DNA of 64,000 nucleotides from Mariannaea sp. PMI_226 (GCA_024336345.1 JANFOG010000003.1:4284501-4348500); one strand, 5' to 3'. Positions 12,033-22,249 are shown, counted from the first letter of the stretch. Numbers and translations: made by a program. Notes: generated by a model from the sequence alone, not told the origin.

Positions 12033-12377
12033 CTATGGAGAGGGGTCCTCCCTAGCGAAAAATCTCCTAGACAGAGCAGTCTCAGTCTGATTGGCAATAA
12101 TCAAAGAAGAACCCCCTCCTCTCTCCCCAAGAGATTGTTTCGATTCTGTCGAGTTCTTTTTGGCGCGTTGATCTAGATATTTGATGGTATCTTCAAATGA
12201 AGTAGAAAGGCTAGACGAAGTAGGAGTGCAGGATGGCCCGCGGTTTCGAGCTAGTTCTTCGCTAGCATCTTGAACAAATAGAGAAGGTTCCATTGCTGGT
12301 TCAAATGCTTTAGGAGTTGAGGTTTCAGGTTCAAGGCCAAATGTCCAAAAGATGTTAATATAGAAATCAGGGTGCAA
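12033..12377 (-). CDS. Unknown 114-codon ORF, paralog of 7370-7657
   Basis: Shares SLFVQDASEELARNRGPSCT and the Ser-rich/basic middle with copy A. It begins upstream at MHPDFYINIFWTFGLEPE, a stretch not open in copy A. Ends FFAREDPSP, close to REPPSP in copy A. Function unknown; it lies divergent from the F-box-like gene in both copies. Confidence 0.35.
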   Translation of the reverse strand: MHPDFYINIFWTFGLEPETSTPKAFEPAMEPSLFVQDASEELARNRGPSCTPTSSSLSTSFEDTIKYLDQRAKKNSTESKQSLGERGGGSSLIIANQTETALSRRFFAREDPSP

Positions 12378-12683
12378 GTTGGTATAGGTGTCTTTTTAGT
12401 TGTGGCACAAATTGTCCTTTTAAGATTAGTGGACAGGGAAAGTGGACTAGTTCGGTGTATTGGAGCTCGTCAGGTACAGTATTGGGCTACTTCAACAGGT
12501 CCAGGAAATGGACTGATTAAAATAATGACTGATTAAACTGCCAAAAACTGCCTATAGCTAAATAGTATTAATGAGTCTAAAACTGGCATGCGTGGCCTGG
12601 TTGGCGATTTTTAGCTCGGCGTATATATATCTCCGTCAGTCTTCCCCAAAGAATATACTGTACTTACATCATCTGTTCAAGGA

Positions 12684-13445
12684 ATGCCATTGCCATACTT
12701 GCCACCAGAAATGCAATGCGAAATAGAAAAGCCATTACCATACTTGCCACCAGAAATGCAATGCGAAATAACAAATCGCCTTGATCTTCAATCTGCTGCA
12801 AATGCTTATAAAGCAGGGTGGGCTGTACCACCAAAGCGACAGCCTAAGATAGACCACAAGAGAGTGTGGGGTTCCATTTTTCGGGATAAACTACAACCTA
12901 AGACGGTACTCCAGGGTGTGAACAAGTTTCGGAAAGGGGATGAACTGGTTGGAGACCTCTGGATCATTGGTCTAGACTTGGAGTATCTTTACCTGGAAGA
13001 GCCCAGACCGAACAGCACGAGACCATTGCATCTCTTATTAGCAGGTGTTAATGAACAAGATTCAAAACCATTAATAATAAAGTCACATGAAGTGAGTCAG
13101 TTCTTTTGTGGCTGGAGATATGAGGTCGGTGGTAAGCTATTCGAAGACTCCAATATCATGCTGCATTTTGGCGACCAGCACGAGATAGAAACACTCTGGA
13201 GTATTGGAATTCATCAGACATTTGCATTATCATACCGCAAGATCAAGAAATGCGGATGGGTTCCCATCAGCTGCTCAGTGAAGTCGGTTTCCTCTGGAGA
13301 TTTTACTTTCGAGAGGATACCAATTATGGAGTACACCCTCGACTTTGGGCCGGAAACTGGCCATCTGTGTCTCGAAAGTAAAAAAGTTCACGGCACCAGA
13401 GAACTATTGGAGGCTATTCATCAACACTGGTTCATCGGGAATTAA
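12684..13445 (+). CDS. F-box-like family protein, copy B (intact)
   Basis: Intronless 253-codon ORF. A 15-residue N-terminal unit (PLPYLPPEMQCEI plus two residues) is tandemly repeated: two 45-bp units at 12687-12731 and 12732-12776. The second continues as LPPEMQCEITNRLDLQSAAN, an F-box-like helix pair. The rest (GDLWIIGLDLEYLYLEEP, PLHLLLAGVNEQDSKPL, FFCGWRYEVGGKLFEDSNI, YTLDFGPETGHLCLESKK) is a beta-rich unknown domain, about 200 residues, without detectable repeats. If the F-box assignment holds, the product would be an SCF substrate adaptor; this is inference. Only copy B has the 45-bp duplication. A TATA-like run (tatatatat) lies about 60 bp upstream and is conserved in copy A. Confidence 0.6.
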   Translation: MPLPYLPPEMQCEIEKPLPYLPPEMQCEITNRLDLQSAANAYKAGWAVPPKRQPKIDHKRVWGSIFRDKLQPKTVLQGVNKFRKGDELVGDLWIIGLDLEYLYLEEPRPNSTRPLHLLLAGVNEQDSKPLIIKSHEVSQFFCGWRYEVGGKLFEDSNIMLHFGDQHEIETLWSIGIHQTFALSYRKIKKCGWVPISCSVKSVSSGDFTFERIPIMEYTLDFGPETGHLCLESKKVHGTRELLEAIHQHWFIGN

Positions 13446-13673
13446 TGTACATTAGACTATTAAGTGAACCCACTTAGCAACAGAGGGCATTATGATGTTG
13501 TGGTAGTATAAAATTAGGTAGCTCAGCTTTGTCAAATAAGGGTAATAGCTATAGAATATTTACACCACTAGGACCAAAAGAGCAATAACGGTATCGCTTT
13601 CCGGAGAGACACCAACGGCATAATCAATCGCCCTGTATTATACCAGTCGTAAGACCAATCATCACACAGCTCA

Positions 13674-13976
13674 GTGCAACTTGTGATGCGCAGTTGGATG
13701 GTTAAAGTATCTAAAGGACCAATAGAGGATATAAATGCTGCAGAACCAATAAGCCATATTTGTATTGAACTCATTTTGCGAACTAAGATGAAGAAAGAGA
13801 GGAAGCAATCCGGGTTTAATATAATACCAGTTATGGAGTATAGCCTTGACTTTGGCTCATCGGAAACTAACAATCTATGTCTTAGAAGCAAAGAAGTTTG
13901 CAACACTAGAGGACTATTGGAGGCTATTTATCGACGCTGGTTCGTTAAAGAACAAAGTAATGTAGAATCATGTTAG
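13674..13976 (+). pseudogene. F-box-like family, copy C tail fragment
   Basis: From about 13820 the frame reads IIPVMEYSLDFGSSETNNLC then EAIYRRWFVKE, matching the C-terminal part of copies A and B (PIMEYTLDFG, EAIHQHWFI). Upstream residues of the ORF do not match. This is a third, heavily diverged and 5'-truncated member of the tandem family. Confidence 0.65.
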
Positions 13977-14398
13977 CAGTTTTGGAAGTTCATTGGTTGC
14001 TTTTCAATATTATATTATAATTCAGTTGCCTATTGAGTGATTCTCGCCTCGAGTTAACGTGCTAACCGCCATAGATATCATTTGATTCCAATTTCGCTCT
14101 AAGCGTCATTCATTTTTCAAAGCTCCAGTATACGGGAAATTCTAAAGTTCGGTAATGCGTTGTTTAACTGCTGGCCTTGCTGCACGAACTTGCCCACTTA
14201 GTTGGCATGGGCGCCTCGGATGTCATGAGCAAATACCCAATGAAAGTATAGGGCTTAATACAGAATTTACAAAGACTAAACTTAGGTCTATAACTGCAAG
14301 AGACTTAGTACAGTGATGTAACTTATTGGCTTCCTCTTTTACTTACACTTATTTATTCTGTCCGGGACCCACACAGTGTTAACAATAATTTTCTCATA
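13977..14398. other. Intergenic, nothing recognised
   Basis: No ORF of note. The right part abuts the proposed left end of the Tc1-like element, TA followed by cagtaaac at 14399. Confidence 0.4.
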
Positions 14399-14567
14399 CA
14401 GTAAACATTACTCCAGATTTTACTGACAAACGGAAATAAGTTTCTACGGTGTGCTGGTTTGTAGCCTTAAGATTTAGGCAGCAATGCATGAGTCATACGC
14501 TTTGTCTCCTGGGCTTTGTCTCTGGCCGCGCGCTGCACTCACCTCCACGATCAACAATCATCCCAAC

Positions 14568-15560
14568 ATGGCTCCGAATCTACCAGCCAGCTCGCGTATC
14601 CTTATGCAGGATATTATTCTCAGTAAGTTTAACGACAAGACAGAAATCACAGACAAACAAATAGCCAAACTTATCCACTGCACGACACGAAGCGTGCGCA
14701 ACGCTCGATCGAACATGCGACATTTCGGAACCATTGATGCACCTCCAAATAGCGTTGGCCGACCCAAGAAAATCACACCTAATATGTGGTCTGCCCTAGA
14801 GGCCTACCTGGCCCGTAAACCTGGCAAGACTCAAGAGGAGATGGCTGCCTTCCTTCGTAAACATTTCGACGTCGTCGTGTCGCGTGTCACTATTAGCAAG
14901 TATTTGAAACGGGCGACGTACAGAAAGAAAGTAATACAAAACGTCGCAAAAGAACGTAATCCTGACCTACGAGACCAATTTATACATGATAGATCATCCT
15001 ACCATTCTTTCCAATTCGTAGTCATCGACGAGAGTGGATCTGATCGAGGTATTGGGACGCGGAAGCATGGCTATGCTCCCAAAGGAGTAGTGCCGGTGCA
15101 AATCAAGCGGCTGCACCGGGGCAAGAGGGTTCAGATTCTCCCCGCCTATACGCAAGATGGGGTCCTCTATTTTGAGGTGTACGAAGGCTCAACTACTACA
15201 GAAGTATTCGATGGCTTCATCGAAAGGCTATTGCCACACTGCGGCAGGTTTCCAGAACCAAACTCTGTCTTAATTATGGACAATGCCTCGTGGCACTGCT
15301 CGGAAAAGATGATGAAGATGTGCGAGGCAGCAGGTGTGGTAGTACTTCCCCAAGCGCCGTATTCGCCCGACTTGAGTCCGATAGAAGAATTCTTTGGCGA
15401 ACTAAAGAACTACATTAAGTCGCGAGTTTATGAGGACTGGGAACTTATCAAGGTTGACTTTAAGTTCTTTTTGGAAGAGTGTGTTAGGGTTGTGGGTAAT
15501 CGGAAAAGAAGCGCTCGGGGTCATTTTAAGAATGCATTCATCACTGTTGAAGAATTCTAA
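14568..15560 (+). CDS. Tc1/mariner (DDE_3) transposase, DD34E, intact
   Basis: 330 aa from the ATG at 14568 (gtMAPNLPAS); the frame is open upstream to 14484, but that extension looks like leader. The N-terminal paired helix-turn-helix comprises DKQIAKLIHCTTRSVRNARS, then the linker VGRPKKIT, then TQEEMAAFLRKHFDV and SRVTISKYLKRATYRKK. The catalytic triad is Asp in VVIDESGSD, Asp in LIMDNASWH, and Glu in YSPDLSPIEEFF. There are 34 residues between the second Asp and the Glu, hence DD34E. No stop or frameshift, so the protein could be active. It would cut at TA targets as a cut-and-paste transposase (family knowledge). Some similar fungal elements carry no second gene, which makes the convergent neighbour notable. 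Confidence 0.92.
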   Translation: MAPNLPASSRILMQDIILSKFNDKTEITDKQIAKLIHCTTRSVRNARSNMRHFGTIDAPPNSVGRPKKITPNMWSALEAYLARKPGKTQEEMAAFLRKHFDVVVSRVTISKYLKRATYRKKVIQNVAKERNPDLRDQFIHDRSSYHSFQFVVIDESGSDRGIGTRKHGYAPKGVVPVQIKRLHRGKRVQILPAYTQDGVLYFEVYEGSTTTEVFDGFIERLLPHCGRFPEPNSVLIMDNASWHCSEKMMKMCEAAGVVVLPQAPYSPDLSPIEEFFGELKNYIKSRVYEDWELIKVDFKFFLEECVRVVGNRKRSARGHFKNAFITVEEF

Positions 15561-15593
15561 ATACTCTATGGAATAAGCCAGCTATTCTATCCT

Positions 15594-16859
15594 CTAAATT
15601 ACCATAAGCTCATAATATCGCTTAATATTGCAAACAAAATGCCACGCAACGCCTTCTAGAACGCCATGATTTAAAAAGAATTTGAAGTACCTCTTCTGGT
15701 TTGCGAAGATCATCTCAAGGCTCAGGCCATAATCCAGAGTCAAAACCTCAATCAAGCTATATGAGCTTTTGAGTTTCTGGGAGCTAACTTTGGACTGCTG
15801 CCACTCAACGTAAGCCTTGACCACATTGTCTCTTGATTCCTCGAAGTCAAAGGCAGGGGACGTCGGAAAAATTATGCTGGGCGAAGAAGGGATATAAGAC
15901 CCCGTATAAACAGCATTAGCATCGCCCGGCGCATTGTGAATGTGAATCGCTGGAGCACCAGCAGCATAACTGCTGCCTGCCTCATCCCGCCTTCGCTTGC
16001 GCGAGCGCTCGGCTTGCTGCTCCTCCTCTGCCTCCAACTGGGTCCGAACACGCTCTGGAAGGTCATCATGGGTTTGCATGTTGTGACCTTTTTGTGTCTC
16101 ATCCACAAGAATCTTTAAGTGGTGACTGAGTAATTTGTAGTGCTTTGGTCCCTTCTGCCAGCAGTAAGGCCCTTTATTACATGGTGGTCCCGGGCACCGA
16201 ACAAGGGCCACAACTCGCCTCCAACTATCATCTCGTCCAAGAACAGTCAGCTCAGCATTAACCTGGGCATTATTCTCAGCAACCTGGGCAGCAGTACCCC
16301 GGGTGGCTGTGGCTGTTTTGTCACTCTCTGGTTCGTAGTAAAATGTAATTTGGACCGAGAGCTTCTTGCTGTCACGTAAAAAGTGGCTCCAATCCTGTAG
16401 CTGCTTCGCTACTTCTGACCACTTAACTTTCAATTTTCCATATCGCTTTGTTATCGGCTTCGTCTTTCGATCGTCTACGGTATATATGATCTTTGTATCG
16501 ACAGGTCTCCAAGGCTTCGAGCCCCTTTCTACGGCGTCTCGTAACTTCGACTGCAGGGTATGATTCCAGAAGTCTTTGGGTGATATGACTACGCCTGGCT
16601 CTGATTCGCCGCCCCTGCTCCTGTTATTCAATGATAACTTCCATTCCACGTCATAACGTATGTAGTCGGGCAGCTCTTCGTCATAGGCTAGTCCTGGTCT
16701 CCAATCGGCGTAAGGCACGAATGAAAGGCCTATTCCGGCAGGTCTCAGCTGGCTCTTTCGGGCTAGGGTTGCTCGCTGGAAATGGTCACCGTCGGAATCG
16801 GAAAAATCGTGAGGCTGAGACTCGCTCGCATCGTCACTAGACCAGGTATCCGCACACAT
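15594..16859 (-). CDS. Unknown 421-aa protein of a multicopy fungal family (CPGPPC/HYKL type)
   Basis: Single open frame. Order of features: acidic Ser-rich N-terminus (about 1-25); YADWRPGLAYDEELPDYI and YDVEWKLSLNNR (about 48-85); VDDRKTKPITKRYGKLKVKW and QLQDWSHFL (about 125-160); a cysteine motif CPGPPCNKGPYCW followed by HYKLLSHHLKILVDE (about 220-255); an Arg/Lys-rich segment (ERSRKRRRDE); and a C-terminal globular part (FFLNHGVLEGVAWHF). I recognise the CPGPPC..CW..HYKL combination from many uncharacterised, often multicopy, fungal proteins; no function is established to my knowledge. The Cys/His spacing could bind zinc. It converges on the transposase with a 33-bp gap, suggesting a passenger or accessory gene of the element. 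Confidence 0.6.
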   Translation of the reverse strand: MCADTWSSDDASESQPHDFSDSDGDHFQRATLARKSQLRPAGIGLSFVPYADWRPGLAYDEELPDYIRYDVEWKLSLNNRSRGGESEPGVVISPKDFWNHTLQSKLRDAVERGSKPWRPVDTKIIYTVDDRKTKPITKRYGKLKVKWSEVAKQLQDWSHFLRDSKKLSVQITFYYEPESDKTATATRGTAAQVAENNAQVNAELTVLGRDDSWRRVVALVRCPGPPCNKGPYCWQKGPKHYKLLSHHLKILVDETQKGHNMQTHDDLPERVRTQLEAEEEQQAERSRKRRRDEAGSSYAAGAPAIHIHNAPGDANAVYTGSYIPSSPSIIFPTSPAFDFEESRDNVVKAYVEWQQSKVSSQKLKSSYSLIEVLTLDYGLSLEMIFANQKRYFKFFLNHGVLEGVAWHFVCNIKRYYELMVI

Positions 16860-16913
16860 GGTTGTCGGTCAGTATCGTAACATGCCGCTTTGGAGGTTGA
16901 CAACAGTTTACTG

Positions 16914-18441
16914 ACCCAATATTCACAAAGAACACCTTGTCCACTAGTGGACTCGAAAATTATCACGTGATCATCTTCCTTTGTTAACATCTCTATGGAC
17001 AGCCTTCGAGGAATACTATCATGCGATGTTGGGGTCTTTAGATGATGCTAAGAATGATTTGCAAAATGTATTGCAATCCCAAATACGCTACATACTAATA
17101 TTCGCCTCTCGATCAATATGTGACTGAAACAGGTAGCTAAATGAAGGGCAGTGGCAATGCATAAGATAAGTCACGTGGATTATCACGGGATAATTAAAAG
17201 TAGCTAAGGTTCGTACCTATGTATGTACCCACAGTGTGGGCAGCACGGGTCTCGTCGCTAATTGGCCCATGCACCCGTCCCAAAAAAAAAGAGAGAAAGA
17301 GCTAAAGAGGAAGCCAATAAGTTACATGACTGTATTAGATGCCTATGAACTCCGTTATTTTCTTTAGAGCCTTTAAATCCCCTTCAATTGTCCCCGGAAA
17401 TCATTGGCTAGACAGCGACCTATGGCACGCACGCACCGCAAATCAGCTCCACCCCTACCTGAAGCAAACTTTAGACCTACTTTGGATGTCGTAGGTGTAA
17501 GAATCCCAACGGCCAAAAGTGGCCTTATACTCCAAATTTGGGAATTAACAAAGCCGGCTTGGCACACATTATTAGTGGGCCCTTTCCGGCCTCCTTTCAC
17601 AGACCATGTTGGTCCATATCTGGATGCTACTTTAGTTGCTCCAAATTAATTAACGGTAAGAAGATAACGGTCAGAATAACGGTAAGAGTAGTGTCCCGCT
17701 TTGAGCTACCGTTCTTTTTTCTGCCGGACAAATAGACTGGCATAAGATTAGTGCATATTTGTGCAAATGGCATAATGTGGTAAAGTTATGCGCAGGGCAT
17801 CAAAAGATCACACATAGAGTTCGCGGCTAGGTCAACCCCACTGCTTTCAAGGTGGGCGGAGATGGAGTTCCTAGGTGGTGTTCTGCTTTTGTAAGTAGTC
17901 AAACAATATGCAAGATTGCTTGCCACAAACATGACATTTGACGTAGCGCCAATGGCGCTACTCAGTATTTAAGGCGGCGAGGAATCACACCGATAAGGAG
18001 GATGTTTCTCGATTTTGTTTTGTCGAATGGGTTGGAAGAGAGCGGCAGGCTCAATGTAGTTGATAATGAGACCAGAATAGTCAAGTCTATTGCTTAATTA
18101 TTGTAATATATAACTGCAACTAATTATTCCATTCTGAGCGATTAAATTACAATACTTGCACTAAATCCAAGAGAGTCGAATGGCAATAAGTATATAAACT
18201 AGACAACACTAGATACAAGAAGAACCTGCTTCGGGACCCTACCTCCTGTCCTTAACGGCTGCGTTGGGACCCGACCCTAACTACTGCTGCTAATATGCCC
18301 ATGCTTGCGTGTTATATCAATTTACAGCTGTATTATCGTTTTTTATTCTCAGGCAGCTATTTGTTAAACCTAATGAGAATCAGCCAGTGTTCTATGTCGG
18401 CGGATGTGCCCGTGATGATGCTGGCTAGGGGTTCCGCTTGC
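16914..18441. other. Intergenic, nothing recognised
   Basis: About 1.5 kb with only short overlapping ORFs. It contains an A-run (17281-17291) and G/C-poor stretches near 18060-18200. No coding similarity noticed. Confidence 0.4.
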
Positions 18442-19325
18442 CTAAGAGTAACGTTTTCGATTTTGTATCGACTCGGCGGTATATGTTTTGGATGTACCCC
18501 GGTGAGGGCGCTGAGCCTTCGTAGTTTTCTGGCGCGTCAAACATTTAGATTTACCTAAGATCTTATAGCGCTTGCGAGGTCGTTCATCATCATTTTCACT
18601 CCCGTGATGCCGCTTTCCTTCTGTCAAGAGGGACGGATGGCTGTTGTCATCATGCACCAAATTCGTGCGATCTAGATCATCCTGACTCACTTGGGAGTCA
18701 CTGTCTGCATCATTGTCGTTGTCCTCACGATAGTGTACAGATGTAGACTCGGCTTGATGATGAGGGTTACTCTTTGTCAGAACCTTGGTTGAACGAGGCG
18801 CTTCGTTGATTCCTGATGATAATCCGGACACAGCCACACTTGCTCGGGCTTCTGCTACACTAGATACGCAAATAGTCGTTTCTAGGTCTTGGCTTTGGAG
18901 GGTTTCTGGAGAGAGTTGTCTTTTGGTCAGGTGACTAGGATATACGTGAGCAGTCTTGGGGACAGCATCAAGGCAAGGGCTGCTCCTCGTAGGTGTTCCA
19001 TCACTTTGGCAGTGACCATCATCAAAGTCAAGTTGCGTAACACAACGTCCCAGCGATCCACGTGCTGGGTTTAAAAAGCCAATTAGTCTCTGGGATATTC
19101 GGAGAGAAATCTGTTTCTAGACTTACCGGGATAGCGTATGCAACCTGAACGAGTTCTGGATATAATGAGTTTGTGAGCAGGTGGAAGCGAGTCATCAGAG
19201 TCATCTGCAGAATCTTCTGCGTTAGAGTTGATATTGGAGATACAAGTCGTCTCGCGGGAAAGGGAAGGGGATATTGCCCCCTCAATGACGTCCTTGATCG
19301 ACGGGAACAGCGTAGGGGTCGGCAT
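18442..19325 (-). CDS. Low-complexity, acidic/basic disordered protein of unknown function
   Basis: Two exons, 19325-19127 and 19064-18442, give 273 aa. The 62-nt intron has a GTAAGT donor and a CCCAG acceptor, and the join RYP-ARGSLGRC keeps the frame. The protein starts MPTPTLFPSIKDVIEGAISP, has an acidic run (EDSADDSDDSLPPAHKL), a Ser/Thr-rich centre, a second acidic run (YREDNDNDADSDSQ) and a basic nuclear-localisation-like end (RPRKRYKILGKSK). No catalytic domain seen. The layout recalls a repetitive family of fungal disordered proteins whose usual C-terminal globular domain is absent here, so this may be a 3'-truncated member. Assignment is an impression only. Confidence 0.5.
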
Positions 19326-19455
19326 TGGTCAAGTCCTCCCGGCTAACAAAGATGAGAGGGTTCCTGCCTCATAAGCGATAGATCTAGCAAAGGAGGCATC
19401 AGACGGGATAGATGAAGGCTCACGCTTCCGTGGCGAGGATTGAGAAGTATGGGTA

Positions 19456-20386
19456 GAAAGCCTTACAGAATTCTTCATAAGCGGAGGATCTCCAGTATTT
19501 ATGCTCAGTCCTCTCCACATATACCAACTTCGCTCGATAGGAGATGGGGCACTTAATCGCCAAGCCAAGAAGACTAACTGACAACCCTCCACAACAAGGA
19601 TTCAATTCAGCTGGACTTGGGAGAGGATGATCGGTCCGAGTCGATGCGCACGGAAATGGAGAAAGATGTTGGTGAGCTGGGTCTGTTGGCCACGATCTCA
19701 GGTTTGATTTGCCTGAATAGCCGCCTTCTTGCTAGTTAAATCACGGGCAACCGATTGAGCTACCCCTTCTGGCAAGACGATCGTTGAGCTAGGACAGAGA
19801 TGCGACCTGGCAGGATCGCCTCCTCGTCTTCCTGCGCCTTAACTCGTCAGAGCTTGATCATCTGGCCATTCTAATTATGTCTATCGGATGACAATGCCCG
19901 GAAACGATTCTATCCGGGTGTTCAAGCATTAGCAACCGAAGAGCAATATGTCATCCTCGAGCGTCGCTGGCATTCTGTCGGCAAGAACGGCACCACCACA
20001 GCCCCTGAATCTTGAGCTTGAGTCATAACCCATTGAAGCTTTTCCTTTGCTTACAGCTCGGGCAATATTATATCCCATTCGGGCAACTCAGCCAGGTCTA
20101 GATCCGTCTCGTGCCCGCAGCCAAGGCAGACTTGACAAGATCCAGGGGCAGTCCAGCCTGTTGCTTGCAGTGGAGGTTATCAGGAGGTCGCGGAAGCCCC
20201 ACGACTTGCATGAACGGATGAGAGTGCACTACTACGTAGTGATAGTCGGTCATCCTCCGAGTCCATAACACACACTCGTAACCTTGTCGCAACACTGGCG
20301 CTATTATCCCAACACGTAAACCTTTCAACTCAGAAGATAGAGGCCCGTTGGACACAAGAAAGCTCGGAACTGGTGCGGGCATGCGA
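19456..20386. repeat. Dispersed repeat, copy 1 (direct repeat of 46352-47256)
   Basis: Shared landmarks in the same order and strand: attcttcataagcggaggat, accaacttcgctcgatagga, gcaggatcgcctcctcgtct, aacactggcgctattatccc and agctcggaactggtgcgg. About 0.9 kb, with scattered substitutions and indels. On the (-) strand fragments read SYRAKLVYVE and INTGDPPL in both copies, so a coding origin is possible. A tRNA-like A-box (tagctcaatcgg on the minus strand) is present near 19760. Confidence 0.75.
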
Positions 20387-20436
20387 TAGAGACAGTAGAG
20401 CACTTTCTCTTTCGATGCACGAAATGGACAGCGCAT

Positions 20437-20903
20437 AGGACTGAAATGTTGCAGTGCACGGAGACATTGAGAGGAAACCTCTCGTTCTACCTAGGAGGAA
20501 AATCACCTTCAGATGACGCAAAGTGGACGCCAAACATGCAGGCAGTCCATGCAACTATACGATTTGCAATGGCCACAGGCCGACTCGACACACAATACTG
20601 AAACCAGATTGCAAGAATCTCACCCACTTAACCTACTTGCACTTACACAACATCGTGGCCGGTGTCAGACGAAGAAGGCAAGTCCTGCCGAGATGACTAA
20701 GGCAAAGCGGGGTAAAAAGCCCTACCTTGAGGTCATCAAGATCATCACGATCAAGAGAAAGAGATGGAACAGATCGAGCTTCATTGAATTGAATAGCCTG
20801 ATACGGGCCCCTCAAGAATATCCTCATTTTCGCCTTGTGACATTCATCTAATTCACAAGGCTGACAACTCAGGTCGTCACGTGTGTCGCGAGCCTGACAG
20901 CCA
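20437..20903. other. Intergenic, nothing recognised
   Basis: Short ORFs on both strands without recognisable features. Some of it (around 20510-20870) may be LINE-derived but I cannot show this. Confidence 0.3.
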
Positions 20904-20947
20904 GCGTCATCATGTGACTTGAAAGAGGGGTAAAAAGGCAAAAATGC
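20904..20947 (-). repeat. 44-bp perfect inverted repeat, left copy
   Basis: The reverse complement of this segment is identical over 44 bases to 32044-32087 and diverges immediately outside on both sides. Core: gcatttttgcctttttaccc. The right copy sits 145 bp upstream of the GNAT gene start. Confidence 0.9.
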
Positions 20948-21806
20948 TATACACTACGGACCACAGTCAAAATATGGGCACACAAAGAGGCAGCAGCCAG
21001 GTGGGAAGCAGAATGGGAGCAAGAAACACGTGGCAGAACGTCATACCGCTACACACCACAGCCAACACCGAAGGTATTGCACATCCACGAGGAGCTGAGC
21101 AAGACACAATCCGCAACGCTAGTCCAGCTACGCACCGAGAAGATCGGCCCTTGACTTCCTATTTACAAGACGAATACCTCATACCGTGAGCCCAGACTGC
21201 CCCTGCGGAGAGGGACGCCAGACCGTCAGACACGTTCTATTGCACTGCAGGACCTTCCGGACCCTGCGGTGGCAGGAACTCGGGAGATGCAGAGACAGAA
21301 GCAAACTACTCAATGTGCGCGATATGGTCAAGAAGACCATCCAATTCATCGAACGCACAGAGACTCTAGGGCTCAGAGCAGTCTGATCAGACGCACAGGA
21401 GGAGCAAAGCGTGGAGGAATATCGCGGCTGACATAAAAGTCAGCTCTCCGGCGATCCCCTCAGCGCAAGGAGCCGACGAAAGAACCGGCACTGGGGGAGT
21501 TTCGTACGCAGATGCAAAAACATGATTCTCTTGCCGCAAGACGAGAGCATCACACGCGCTTATCACACATAGAGCAAGATGGAGACCACTATCAGCAGGA
21601 ACGAGGCAAAGTTAATGTAGATAGAGGTTATATTGCAAAGGAGGGATTCTCTATGGCTGCTTTGCTTATAACAAGCAAGGCGGTGAAGAGGGGCGGATCA
21701 ACGTTAAACCGAGACCGCCCCGGCTGGCCGCCGGGCCCTGCCTATCCGGGCATAGCTGCGGGACACGCGGCTGCAGCCGTGTAGGAATAATCAATCAATC
21801 AATCAA
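20948..21806 (+). mobile_element. Non-LTR retrotransposon (Tad-like LINE) 3' remnant
   Basis: The frame at 21186-21386 encodes SPDCPCGEGRQTVRHVLLHC, the CCHC-type cysteine/histidine motif found at the end of the LINE RT/RNase H polyprotein, followed by FRTLRWQELG and a short tail. The preceding segment contains, in another frame, FLFTRRIPH, so at least one frameshift separates them. The element ends with a tandem AATC tail (21786-21806), as LINEs with short simple-repeat tails do. Everything 5' of the terminal domain is missing. Confidence 0.7.
21786..21806 (+). repeat. Simple-repeat tail of the LINE remnant, (AATC)n
   Basis: About four units of aatc directly after the LINE 3' region. Confidence 0.7.
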
Positions 21807-22051
21807 ATTGCGCCCTACACTACGTACAGTATGTGGGCGGGAGGCAAATGATTAGTCGTAGCAACTGCAATCATGGCTGTATTTGTAGTCTTTGCCATAT
21901 ATAGTTTAAGGCTGTTTTGTGGTGGAGAAATGTTTCCTATTCTGTTCTCTTGCAATTATGTAATACCTTAATTATTAATAAGGTTATATACAACAATTAG
22001 GTAATGTTGCCGTCGCATAAAAATAGGGCATCATTTTCAAATTACATGTGT

Positions 22052-22114
22052 TATACATATATATATATATAAAGAGAGAGAGAGGGGGGGGAGAGAGGGA
22101 GAGAGAGAGAGAGA
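22052..22114. repeat. Microsatellite, (TA)n followed by (GA)n
   Basis: A run of alternating t/a followed by aaagagagagagag, a G-run and further ga units, 140-200 bp upstream of the gene at 22250. Confidence 0.9.
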
Positions 22115-22249
22115 GCGCTGGGTTATAAGTTTATTAAAGAGAACATTATTATACAACAATCTCAGCTTTACCACAACTGTTCCCATTGCAAAGAATCATC
22201 TAACGATATGGCGATCCAGTAAGCTGAATTAAGCTTGCTTGCTTTCTGA

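Larger units (their letters stand above)
11597..13500. repeat. Direct segmental duplication, copy B
   Basis: Second copy of the block at 6905-9200, in the same orientation. It starts in a short hAT-derived stretch and includes the 114-codon (-) ORF at 12033-12377 and the intact F-box-like gene. It lacks the long hAT transposase section found beside copy A. Confidence 0.8.
14399..16913. mobile_element. Tc1/mariner-like element with two convergent ORFs (ends tentative)
   Basis: The intact transposase and a convergent 421-codon ORF end 33 bp apart. A possible terminal inverted repeat pair is cagtaaac at 14399-14406 (preceded by TA) and gtttactg at 16906-16913. Similarity continues weakly inward (about 13 of 17 positions). 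The right end is not followed by TA, so the ends remain a hypothesis. Both ORFs are open, unlike most elements in this window. Confidence 0.45.

Noticed and set aside
19740..19770. A true tRNA gene
   Set aside because: A-box-like sequence only; no acceptor stem pairing or proper T-loop could be found.
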